A stretch of DNA of 7,258 bases from Candidatus Latescibacterota bacterium (GCA_016207265.1 JACQPZ010000219.1:1-7258), one strand, 5' to 3'; shown: positions 1 through 6,558, counted from the first letter of the stretch. Notes: generated by a model not told the origin, from the sequence alone. Numbers and translations are program-made.

Positions 1-1976
1 CGGGCGCGGGATTCAGGGTGGGCGACCGGGTCCACCACCGCGAATTCGGGGAGGGGCTCATCGTCGAGGTCCGCGAGCGGGACGGATTCGAGGTCCTCGA
101 GATCGCGTTTCCCGACGGGATCCGGCGTCTCACGTCGCTCTACCCGCTCGAGCCCGCGCGTGGCGCCGGGCGGGCGCGGGCGGCGTCGGCGGCACCCGGC
201 GCTTCGCCCCCCGCGGTCGCTCCCCAGGCGGGGGGGCTTGCGGTTCCGGCGCGCACCCAGTTCCGGATCGCGGGCGGATCCGAGGAGCTGTACCGGCGGC
301 TCCTGACCGGCCCGTACGAAGGGCCGGGCCACCACGAGCTGAGGCTCCGCATCGAGCGCTTCGCGCTTCATCGTGGATTTGATCGCCTCCTCTCTCTGGA
401 CCGGATCCACGACGTGCAAAAGTTCGAGCACCAGATCCAGGCCTGCATGACGACCCTCCGCCGCCTCCGCGGCCGCGCGCTCCTCGCGGACGAGGTCGGG
501 CTGGGCAAGACGATCGAAGCGGGCCTGATCCTCAAGGAGTATCTCCTGCGCGGGCTCGTGCAGCGCGCGCTGATCCTCGTACCCGCGTCGCTGGTGGAGC
601 AGTGGGACCAGGAGCTTCGCCGCAAGTTCGACCTCGAGTTCGCGGTCCTGAAGCACGGCACGGCGTGGTGGGAGGAGCCGCTCCTCCTGGCTTCGATGGA
701 CACGGCGAAGCTCCTGAGACATCGCGACAAGGTCGCCGCCGCGTCCTTCGACCTCGTCGCGGTGGACGAGGCGCACCGGCTCAAGAATCAGAAGACCCTC
801 GCCTGGAAATTCCTGGACCGGCTCGCGCCGCGCTACCTCCTGCTCCTCACGGCGACGCCGGTCCAGAACGATCTCCACGAGCTCTACAACCTGGTCCAGC
901 TCCTGCGTCCGGGTCTCCTGGGGACCTACCGCACCTTCGGCAGGGAGTTCATGCGCCGCGGGGACCGGCGGATGCCGCAGAACACCGGACGCCTCGCCGC
1001 GCTGCTCTCCGAGACGATGATCCGCACCACGCGGGCCAGCACCTCGATCCGATTCCCGCGGCGCGAGGTGACGAACGTGCATTTCGATCTCTCGCCCCCC
1101 GAGCGGGAGCTCTACGAGAACGTGACGCGCTTCGTGCGCCGGGTGCTCCATGCGCACCGCGAGCCCCGCCGTGGGGCCATCAAGCTGACGCTCCTCACGC
1201 TCCAGAAGGAGCTCGGCTCGAGCAGCTTCGCCGCGGTGCCCACCCTGGGGAAGCTTCTCGCCCGGGAGGGTCCGGGGCTCGACCGCTCGGACATGGAGGA
1301 GCTTCTGCGTGCGGCGCGGTCGATCGAGACGAATGCGAAGCTCGAGGGGATCGTGAAGCTCCTGGAGGGATCCCGGGAGAAGTTCGTGGTGTTCACCCAG
1401 TTCCGCGCGACATTGGAGTTTCTCGCGCGATCGCTGCGGCACCTCGGGATCAAGGTGGCCGTTTTCCACGGGGCGCTCTCGCTGAGGGAGAAGGAGGCCG
1501 CGATCGGGCAGTTCCGCGACCGGGCGCGGGTCCTCGTGAGCACCGAGGCGGGCGGCGAGGGCCGGAATCTCCAGTTCTGCCACCTCCTCGTGAACTACGA
1601 CCTTCCGTGGAATCCGATGCGGATCGAGCAGCGGATCGGGCGCCTGCACCGGCTCGGGCAGAACCACGACGTGCACGTGTTCAATTTCACCGCGCGGAAC
1701 ACGGTGGAGGCGTACGTCGTCCAGATCGTCCACGAGAAGATCAACCTGTTCCGCACGGTGATCGGAGACCTGGACATGGTGCTGGGCCCCTACGCCGAGG
1801 CGGGGTCCTTCGAGGACGCGGTGTTCCGCATCTGGACCACGGCCCGGGGCGACCGGGATCTGGAGCGGGAGTTCGGGAGGCTGGGGACCGCGCTTCTCGT
1901 CGGCCGCAAGCGATACGAAGCGGTCGAGGAGCTGGATCGCCGGCTGCTCGACGAGGTGGACCAGGGTGGCTCGTAA
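1..1976 (+). CDS. SNF2/RapA-class DEAD/DEAH ATPase with N-terminal Tudor-like domain, probably 5'-partial
   Basis: This is an ATP-dependent double-stranded nucleic acid translocase of the SNF2 superfamily 2 group, closest in style to bacterial RapA. The first in-window start is GTG at 18, giving 652 residues. The frame stays open to the left edge (…GAGFR before it) and those residues extend the domain, so the true start probably lies outside. Numbering from that GTG, residues 1-45 form a small beta-rich Tudor-like module (VGDRVHHREFGEG). Residues 50-80 are an Ala/Pro-rich linker. Walker A is ADEVGLGKT at 157-165 (Lys164), the DEAH box 250-253 and motif III TATP 278-281. Motif IV is FVVFTQF near 456-462, motif V STEAGGEGRN at 508-517, and motif VI QRIGRLHRLGQ at 538-548 with the arginine fingers. 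All catalytic motifs are intact. E. coli RapA is about 968 residues, so this protein lacks RapA's long C-terminal part. It overlaps the next gene by 11 bp. A role in recycling RNA polymerase is inferred; DNA repair or defence roles are possible. Confidence 0.93.
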   Translation, partial: GAGFRVGDRVHHREFGEGLIVEVRERDGFEVLEIAFPDGIRRLTSLYPLEPARGAGRARAASAAPGASPPAVAPQAGGLAVPARTQFRIAGGSEELYRRLLTGPYEGPGHHELRLRIERFALHRGFDRLLSLDRIHDVQKFEHQIQACMTTLRRLRGRALLADEVGLGKTIEAGLILKEYLLRGLVQRALILVPASLVEQWDQELRRKFDLEFAVLKHGTAWWEEPLLLASMDTAKLLRHRDKVAAASFDLVAVDEAHRLKNQKTLAWKFLDRLAPRYLLLLTATPVQNDLHELYNLVQLLRPGLLGTYRTFGREFMRRGDRRMPQNTGRLAALLSETMIRTTRASTSIRFPRREVTNVHFDLSPPERELYENVTRFVRRVLHAHREPRRGAIKLTLLTLQKELGSSSFAAVPTLGKLLAREGPGLDRSDMEELLRAARSIETNAKLEGIVKLLEGSREKFVVFTQFRATLEFLARSLRHLGIKVAVFHGALSLREKEAAIGQFRDRARVLVSTEAGGEGRNLQFCHLLVNYDLPWNPMRIEQRIGRLHRLGQNHDVHVFNFTARNTVEAYVVQIVHEKINLFRTVIGDLDMVLGPYAEAGSFEDAVFRIWTTARGDRDLEREFGRLGTALLVGRKRYEAVEELDRRLLDEVDQGGS

Positions 1977-2805
1977 CGCGGCCGGAAGGCGGAGGGCGGA
2001 GCTGCCGGAGATCCTCGCCGCGATCCTGGAATCGCGCGGCGCGGTCGTGTCGCGAAACGGCATGGTCTGGGAGGCGGAGCTCACGGCCGATCTCAAGGGC
2101 GCTCTCGGCGCGGACCGCGTGCGACTCGTCGCCTCGCCGGCGGGGCGCGCCGCGCGGGGGGCCGAGATGGACGCCTCGATGACCGAGCGGATCCTCCACC
2201 TCGGCCGATCCCACGGCCAGGTAGCGCTCCTGGTCGCGCCGATCCTCTGGCCCAGGGGAGCGGCGCCGCCACCGCGGATCTGGGCGAGGCTCCACTGGAG
2301 GATCCGGTACGGAAGCGATGAGATCCCGGAGGGGCTCCTGGTCCAGGACCTTCCCCTGGGCCCGTCCGGAGGCCTGCGCCCGCCCCGCGAATCGGTCATC
2401 CGACCGGCCTCGGAGGAAGAGATGCGGTCGCTCCCGAAGCCGGACCATAAGGCGCTCGGCTCGGCCTGGAATCGCGCCCTCAGGCTCCTCGAGGGGCGCA
2501 TCCGGCGAAAGCTCCGCCCGTATGAGGACCGCGCGCGGAGGGAGCTCCACCGGGAAATGCGCACCCTGAGCAGCCACTACCGCTCCCTGATCGCCGAGGA
2601 GCGCGCCGGGAGGTCGCGGCGGCCCGAGGACCGGGAGGCGGGGCGCATGCTCCAGCTCAAGGAGGACTGGGAACGGAAGCTCGCGGCCGTGATCCGGCAG
2701 CGCGCGTTCGAGACCGAGGCGACGCTCGTCGCGGCGGCGCTCCTCTACGCGATCCCCGAGGGCGGTAGCGGGTCAGACCCGCAGCCCCGAGGGCGGCGTC
2801 GTTGA
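1966..2805 (+). CDS. Uncharacterised SNF2-ATPase partner, charged helical protein
   Basis: I do not recognise a named family. The GTG start at 1966 lies inside the end of the ATPase gene and is preceded by a GAGGTGG ribosome site at 1953-1959. Overlap and shared strand indicate translational coupling. The 279-residue product has no signal peptide or membrane helix. Residues 10-60 look like a mixed alpha/beta fold (predicted helix AELPEILAAILESRG, then strands). Residues 75-135 are strand-rich with aromatic patches (ARLHWRIRYG). Residues 158-212 and 225-250 are long charged helices, likely coiled coil, with many Arg and Glu. The last helix is followed by a hydrophobic strand-like stretch (ATLVAAALLYAI, 252-263) and a disordered Arg-rich tail. 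This layout resembles the C-terminal region of RapA, and 652 plus 279 residues is close to full RapA length. The protein is therefore probably the separate C-terminal partner of the ATPase. That is an inference from layout, not from an alignment. Confidence 0.85.
   Translation: MARNAAGRRRAELPEILAAILESRGAVVSRNGMVWEAELTADLKGALGADRVRLVASPAGRAARGAEMDASMTERILHLGRSHGQVALLVAPILWPRGAAPPPRIWARLHWRIRYGSDEIPEGLLVQDLPLGPSGGLRPPRESVIRPASEEEMRSLPKPDHKALGSAWNRALRLLEGRIRRKLRPYEDRARRELHREMRTLSSHYRSLIAEERAGRSRRPEDREAGRMLQLKEDWERKLAAVIRQRAFETEATLVAAALLYAIPEGGSGSDPQPRGRRR
2754..2796 (+). repeat. 12-bp direct repeats flanking a perfect hairpin
   Basis: CCCCGAGGGCGG occurs identically at 2754-2765 and 2785-2796, 31 bp apart start to start. 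Between them, GCGGGT (2768-2773) and ACCCGC (2777-2782) form a perfect 6-bp stem with a CAG loop. The unit lies in the last codons of the SNF2-partner gene and ends five bases before the next -35 box. A period of 31 is not a multiple of three, so the repeat is not a peptide repeat. It could be a U-less terminator, an operator or a duplication scar. Confidence 0.5.
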
Positions 2806-2831
2806 CAGGTGACGCTCGGGCCGGGTAGACT
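2802..2831 (+). promoter_or_regulatory. Sigma70-type promoter for the TPR protein gene
   Basis: A perfect -35 box TTGACA (2802-2807) is followed by an 18-bp spacer and a -10 box TAGACT (2826-2831, 4 of 6 consensus positions including the key T, A and final T). Transcription would start near 2838, leaving a leader of about 20 nt with a GGGAG ribosome site at 2848-2852, six bases before the ATG at 2859. The -35 box contains the stop codon of the upstream gene, so the two transcription units abut without a spacer. Confidence 0.7.
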
Positions 2832-2858
2832 GAGCGGCTCAACCCACGGGAGCGATCC

Positions 2859-3560
2859 ATGACGACTCGTCTGGTGAAGCACCAGAAGCTGACGAAGCGG
2901 CAGATCAAGGAAGATCCGCTGGTCACCGCCGCGTTCCACGGCGCCGCCGTGTGGGAACGGCACGGTTCGCGGATCCTCCTCGGCCTGGGCGCCGTCTGCC
3001 TCGCCGGTGTCCTGGTCTTCTTCGTGGCTCGCACACGCGCGCGCGCGGAGGAGCGGGCGACCGCCGACGTGTTCCGCGCGGAGATGCTCCTCCAACAACA
3101 AGATTTGCCCACCGCGACTCAGATGCTCAAGGAGATCGTCGACAACTCCCCGGGCACGAACGCGGCCAAGCGCGCGATGCAGCTCCTGGGGGACGTCTAC
3201 ATGGCCCAGGGGAAGCCGGCCGAAGCCGTCACGTGGTATCGGAAATACGTGGCACGGGCCGGACGCGATCGGGAAGCGAAGCTCGCGGGGCTCCACGGGC
3301 TCGCCGCGGCCCTGGAGGATCGAGGCGATTTCATCCAGGCGGCGGCGAACTACGGCGAGCTGGTCTCTCTGGCGACCACGGACGGCGAGCGGGGCCGGAC
3401 GATGCTCGCCCAGGCCCGCTGTTTCGGGAGGGCCGGGCAGACGCAGAAGGCGATCGAGGTCTACAAGGCCATCCAGCGACTTCCGGACGCCGAGCAGGAC
3501 CTCTTGAACGCCGCGGGCGTCGGCCTGGGCGAGATGCAGGCGACGACTCCGACCCGCTAG
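2859..3560 (+). CDS. Membrane-anchored tetratricopeptide repeat protein (YfgM/TPR_21-like layout)
   Basis: The 233-residue protein has a basic N-terminal segment (TRLVKHQKLTKRQIKEDP) that should stay in the cytoplasm. One membrane helix lies at about 38-57 (RILLGLGAVCLAGVLVFFVA), then an alpha-helical periplasmic domain. The helical hairpins fit TPR repeats: about 67-98 (AEMLLQQQDLPTATQMLKEI), 103-134 (LLGDVYMAQGKPAEAVTWYR), 141-172 (LAAALEDRGDFIQAAANYGEL) and 180-208 (ARCFGRAGQTQKAIEVYKAI). No cleavable signal peptide or lipobox is visible. This single anchor plus C-terminal TPR layout matches the TPR_21 group that includes YfgM, the ancillary SecYEG subunit; a scaffold or chaperone role is a guess from that group. 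The ATG at 2859 has a GGGAG ribosome site at good distance and the promoter just upstream. The GH57 gene follows after 13 bp, so they are likely cotranscribed. Confidence 0.9.
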   Translation: MTTRLVKHQKLTKRQIKEDPLVTAAFHGAAVWERHGSRILLGLGAVCLAGVLVFFVARTRARAEERATADVFRAEMLLQQQDLPTATQMLKEIVDNSPGTNAAKRAMQLLGDVYMAQGKPAEAVTWYRKYVARAGRDREAKLAGLHGLAAALEDRGDFIQAAANYGELVSLATTDGERGRTMLAQARCFGRAGQTQKAIEVYKAIQRLPDAEQDLLNAAGVGLGEMQATTPTR

Positions 3561-3573
3561 GTCCGCCGCCTCC

Positions 3574-5745
3574 ATGGCGGATCCCATCCGTCTCGCGCTG
3601 GTGTGGCATCTCCACCAGCCCTCCTATCGTGACGCGCTCACCGGCAGGACCCTTCTCCCGTGGACCCGACTTCACGGAACGAAGGACTATCTGGACATGG
3701 CCGCCGCGGTCCTCGGGCAGCCGAAGATCCACGCGACCTTCAACCTCACGCCCGTCCTGCTCGATCAGATCGAAGCCGTCGCCTCGGGCGAGTCCGACGT
3801 CTATCTGGACCTGGCGCGCAAGCCGGCGCACGCGCTGACCCCCGACGAGCGGCGCTTCCTGACGCGGCATTTCTTCAGCGCCAACGTGGAGCGGATGATC
3901 CGGCCGCATCCCCGGTACTTCGAGCTGTACGAGCGGGCCGCGTCGCGGGGCCCGGGCCCGCGCGTCCACGCGCCGCGCGCCCTCACCACGGAGGATCTCC
4001 GCGACCTCCAGACGTGGCTCCATCTGGCCTGGATCGATCCCGGATTCCACGACGAGGAGCCGGTCCGATCCCTGCTCCGGAAAGGGAAGGGGTTCACCGA
4101 AGAGGAGAAGGCGTCCGTGCTGGAGTGGGGGATCGCGTGCGCGGGCCGCATCCTCGCCGCGTACCGATCCGCGGGGTCCACGGGTCGAGTGGAGCTTTCG
4201 ACCAGCGCGTACTTCCACCCGATCCTCCCGCTCCTCCTCGATACGGAGTCGCCGCGGGAGAATTTGCCCGCGGCGCGGCTGCCGTCGCCTCCGCTCCGCG
4301 CCGCCGCGGACGCCGTTGATCAGGTCCGGAGGGCGCGCGAGAGCCATACGCGCCGCTTCGGGTCGCCGCCTCGCGGGACCTGGCCTCCCGAGGGGGCCGT
4401 GAATCAGGCGGCGCTGGAGCTTCTCAGGGCCGAGGGATTCGAGTGGACCGCTTCGGACGAGACGGTGCTGGCCCGGGCGCTGGGCCGCGCGGAGCCGGGC
4501 GGCAAAGGGTGGGCGGCGGCGCTCCACCGGCCCTACTCGGTCGAGACGGCCGCGGGGAAGATCGCGATGATCTTTCGGGATCGGGCGCTCTCGGATCGAA
4601 TCGGATTCACGTACATGTCGTGGGATCCCGCCCGGGCCGCGGAGGATTTCGTGAGCCGGGTCGGGGAGGCGGGATCTCGGGCGCGCGAGGAAGGTGTGGC
4701 GTCACCGCTCGTGACCGTCATCCTCGACGGCGAGAACTGCTGGGAGAGCTATCCCGAGGACGGAGGTCCCTTTCTCGCAGCGTTCTACCGGCGATTGGCC
4801 GAGGAGCCCGGAATCGAGACCGTGACCGTGAGCGAAGCGCTGGAGCGGATTCCTCCGGGCCAAACCCTGCGGCGGGTGCCGTTGGGCTCCTGGATCGACG
4901 CGGACCTGAGGGTCTGGATCGGGCAGCCGGAGAAGAATCGGGCCTGGGCGGAGCTTCGCCGGGCGCGGGAGTGCGTCGAAGCCGCGAGGACGGAAGGCGG
5001 GATCGAGACCGAGCGGATCGCCGAAGCCCACGAAGAGATCCTGGTCGCGGAAGCGAGCGACTGGTTCTGGTGGTACGACGAGGATCACCAGAGCGCGCAC
5101 AAGGACGAGTTCGACGCCCTGTTTCGCGGGCATCTGATCCGATGCATGAACCTGCTCAGACGGGCGGCCTGGCCCGCGATCCGGCGCAGCCTGCGGCGCG
5201 CGCAGGCCGGGGCGTCCGGCGTCGAGAGCCTTCCGTTCGTCCCGCCACAGCTCGACGGGCGCGACACCCACTTCTACGAGTGGCGGGACGCGCAGCTTTT
5301 CGACGTCGCGCTGGAGCAGGCCGCCGATCATCGGGCACGCTCGGTCATCCAGCGGGTGCTCTTCGGGGTGAGCGAGACCGACCTCTACGTCCGCGTCGAC
5401 GGATCGGGAGCCGATCATCCGATGGGGGACGCCGTCCGGCTCCGGTTCCTGCTTCCGTTCCCGGTGGAGGCGCGGATCCCGCTGCGCGGCGATCGGAGCG
5501 GCGTCCTTGGATGGTCCGAGGTGGCGGAGGACTCGGCGGCGGACGAGGGCGCGTACGCGATCGAGACCCTGCTCGAGATCCGCGTTCCGCTGGGCCGGCT
5601 CAGGGCTTCGCCCGGGTCGGTCGTGGTGTGGCGGGTGGAGCTCGAATCGTCGGAGGCCGCGGCCGAGACCGTTCCGCGGACGGGATCCCTCGAGATCCAA
5701 ACCCTCGACGCCGATTTCGGCGCGCGAAACTGGTCCGCGACGTGA
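3574..5745 (+). CDS. Glycoside hydrolase family 57 (alpha-amylase/alpha-glucan-active type)
   Basis: A 723-residue cytoplasmic enzyme expected to hydrolyse, transfer or branch alpha-1,4-glucans such as glycogen or maltodextrin by the retaining GH57 mechanism. No signal peptide is present. The GH57 motifs appear in order: WHLHQP at 11-16; the second motif VELSTSAYFHPILPLL at 206-221; GTWPPEGAV at 268-276 with Glu273 as likely nucleophile; and VILDGENCWESYPEDGG at 382-398 with Asp385 as likely acid/base. The late motif SDWFWWYDEDH lies at 495-505, close to a helical segment. This variant matches the COG1449 type rather than the 4-alpha-glucanotransferase type. Residues 560-723 form a beta-rich C-terminal domain (FYEWRDAQLFDVAL, LYVRVDG, VRLRFLLPF), probably a sugar-binding or DOMON-like sandwich. 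ATG 3574 is the only sensible start, directly yielding MADPIRLALVWHLHQP; its ribosome site is weak (AGGT at 3559-3562), which suggests coupling to the TPR gene 13 bp upstream. Exact substrate specificity cannot be read from sequence. Confidence 0.95.
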   Translation: MADPIRLALVWHLHQPSYRDALTGRTLLPWTRLHGTKDYLDMAAAVLGQPKIHATFNLTPVLLDQIEAVASGESDVYLDLARKPAHALTPDERRFLTRHFFSANVERMIRPHPRYFELYERAASRGPGPRVHAPRALTTEDLRDLQTWLHLAWIDPGFHDEEPVRSLLRKGKGFTEEEKASVLEWGIACAGRILAAYRSAGSTGRVELSTSAYFHPILPLLLDTESPRENLPAARLPSPPLRAAADAVDQVRRARESHTRRFGSPPRGTWPPEGAVNQAALELLRAEGFEWTASDETVLARALGRAEPGGKGWAAALHRPYSVETAAGKIAMIFRDRALSDRIGFTYMSWDPARAAEDFVSRVGEAGSRAREEGVASPLVTVILDGENCWESYPEDGGPFLAAFYRRLAEEPGIETVTVSEALERIPPGQTLRRVPLGSWIDADLRVWIGQPEKNRAWAELRRARECVEAARTEGGIETERIAEAHEEILVAEASDWFWWYDEDHQSAHKDEFDALFRGHLIRCMNLLRRAAWPAIRRSLRRAQAGASGVESLPFVPPQLDGRDTHFYEWRDAQLFDVALEQAADHRARSVIQRVLFGVSETDLYVRVDGSGADHPMGDAVRLRFLLPFPVEARIPLRGDRSGVLGWSEVAEDSAADEGAYAIETLLEIRVPLGRLRASPGSVVVWRVELESSEAAAETVPRTGSLEIQTLDADFGARNWSAT

Positions 5746-5761
5746 CGGGACCGTGCAAGCC

Positions 5762-5790
5762 TTGACGCTCCAGGAGGCGCATGGTATCGG
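5762..5790 (+). promoter_or_regulatory. Possible promoter giving a leaderless mRNA for the DUF4870-like gene
   Basis: TTGACG (5762-5767) is one base from the -35 consensus. A 17-bp spacer leads to TATCGG (5785-5790), which shares only TAT with the -10 consensus. Seven bases beyond the -10 box is the A of the ATG at 5797, so the transcript would start on the start codon. The -10 is poor, so this is tentative. Confidence 0.35.
5772..5777 (+). promoter_or_regulatory. Perfect AGGAGG Shine-Dalgarno sequence at odd spacing
   Basis: AGGAGG is the strongest ribosome-binding match in the window, but it lies 19 nt before the ATG at 5797 that begins the recognisable protein. It lies only 3 nt before an ATG at 5781, which opens a different frame with a shadow-like Arg/Pro-rich product. 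The DUF4870-like frame has no ATG, GTG or TTG between 5761 and 5797. The site may be used at poor spacing, or be untranscribed if the mRNA is leaderless. Confidence 0.4.
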
Positions 5791-5796
5791 TGGCGC

Positions 5797-6174
5797 ATGC
5801 CGGGCGCGTCGCCGTACGAGTCGATCCCACCCGCAGACGTCGAGCGCGGCCGCCTCCTGGCCGCGGTTGCCTACCTTCCGGGGCTTTGCCTCCTGGGGCT
5901 CCTCGGCGCGCCGGACAACGCGTTCGTGGGGTTCCACGCACGGCAGGGCTTCCTGCTCCTCCTCCTCGAGATCACGATCGCGGTCTTCCTCGGAATCTAC
6001 GACGCGTCGATCGGGCGGATCCCGTTCGTGGGAGCGCTCGTGGGGTACCTCGTGAAGTTCATCCTGTGGACGGGAATCCTTCTGATCACGATCTACGGGA
6101 TGCTCAAGGCCTTGGACGGTCGCGTCATCCGGCTCCCGTATCTCGGCGATCACGTCGAGCGGATTCCATTCTGA
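5797..6174 (+). CDS. DUF4870/Tic20-like small membrane protein
   Basis: The 125-residue product has three hydrophobic helices at about 19-37, 51-68 and 77-103. Between the first two lies FVGFHARQG (43-51), matching the FxxFHAxQ signature of the DUF4870 family (related to Tic20). The end LPYLGDHVERIPF is also typical of that family's short C-terminal tail (IP.LGD..E.I). Function in bacteria is not established for this family. ATG 5797 is the only in-frame start near the protein's natural N-terminus; its unusual ribosome-site spacing is described separately. The stop TGA at 6172-6174 shares its last base with the ATG of the next membrane gene, which indicates coupled translation. It lies 51 bp after the GH57 gene with no clear terminator between, so read-through from that transcript is likely even if it has its own promoter. 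Confidence 0.86.
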   Translation: MPGASPYESIPPADVERGRLLAAVAYLPGLCLLGLLGAPDNAFVGFHARQGFLLLLLEITIAVFLGIYDASIGRIPFVGALVGYLVKFILWTGILLITIYGMLKALDGRVIRLPYLGDHVERIPF

Positions 6175-6554
6175 TGGCGACGAGCGCGGAGCGGCGGTTC
6201 TGGCTCCTGAGGCGGCTCTCGAAGCTCATGAGCGTCCTCGCCTGGATCGTCCTCACGCTCATCGCGCTCGTCGTCCCGGTGGGTGTCGCCCGCGCCATCG
6301 TGGACCGGTCCGTGGACGAGCTCTTGCAGACGCTCGCGTACGGCGCCTCGGGCGGGTTCGTCTTCATCTATCTGCTCTACACGGCGCAGTGGATCCAGGT
6401 CATCCTCGCGGTCGAGGAGAACACCAAGCAGGCGACCCACGTGCTCGAGAAGCTGACCACGTTGACGCAGCAGATCCGGGACCGGCTGGGAGAGGCGGGT
6501 GAGCCGGGCGGTGGTGACCCGGCCGGGCCGGGTCGCAACGAAGGTTTGTCGTAG
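6174..6554 (+). CDS. Small two-helix membrane protein with C-terminal heptad-like tail
   Basis: I do not recognise a named family. The start ATG at 6174 overlaps the previous stop by one base (TGATG), so it is translated by coupling; the frame is open further upstream, but that part is the shadow of the DUF4870-like gene and is rejected. The 126-residue product begins with a basic stretch (ERRFWLLRRLSKL). It then has membrane helices at about 19-41 (VLAWIVLTLIALVVPVGVA) and 57-80 (GASGGFVFIYLLYTAQWIQVILAV), a helix-forming heptad-like segment at 82-107 (NTKQATHVLEKLTTLTQQIR) and a Gly/Pro-rich disordered tail. The basic start and even number of helices predict both ends in the cytoplasm. Pairing with the DUF4870-like protein suggests a complex, but no function can be assigned. 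The tail's codons contain a 19-bp palindrome listed separately. Confidence 0.8.
   Translation: MATSAERRFWLLRRLSKLMSVLAWIVLTLIALVVPVGVARAIVDRSVDELLQTLAYGASGGFVFIYLLYTAQWIQVILAVEENTKQATHVLEKLTTLTQQIRDRLGEAGEPGGGDPAGPGRNEGLS
6516..6534 (+). other. Perfect 19-bp GC palindrome in the last codons of the small membrane gene
   Basis: GACCCGGCC and GGCCGGGTC flank a single central G, giving 9-bp perfect arms; as RNA it could fold with a 7-bp stem and a 5-nt loop. It encodes the low-complexity tail near GDPAGPG. No U-run follows (GCAACGAAGGTTTGTCG). It could be a weak terminator or a chance product of GC-rich codons. Confidence 0.4.
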
Positions 6555-6558
6555 AAGA

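Noticed and set aside
602..2182. A 526-codon + strand frame overlapping the SNF2 gene.
   Set aside because: Its product is dominated by Arg, Pro, Gly and Ala with no motif, while the overlapping frame holds every SNF2 motif. It is a shadow of GC-rich codons.
18..2805. The SNF2 pair as part of a defence island such as DISARM.
   Set aside because: No methyltransferase, nuclease, phospholipase or other defence gene lies beside it here; the neighbours are ordinary cell genes.
3331..4527. A 398-codon - strand frame opposite the TPR and GH57 genes.
   Set aside because: Low-complexity Arg/Gly/Pro-rich product, fully antisense to a convincing GH57 gene.
4443..5765. A 440-codon + strand frame overlapping the GH57 gene.
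   Set aside because: Same shadow composition. The GH57 frame carries the catalytic and late motifs across this stretch.
4702..6153. A 483-codon - strand frame spanning the GH57 end and the DUF4870-like gene.
   Set aside because: It crosses two convincing + strand genes and its product shows no recognisable domain.
5781..6173. N-terminal extension of the two-helix membrane protein back to the ATG at 5781, which has AGGAGG nearby.
   Set aside because: The extension is Arg/Pro-rich and coincides with the DUF4870-like gene in another frame. The ATG at 6174 sits at a classic TGATG overlap and begins a natural membrane protein.
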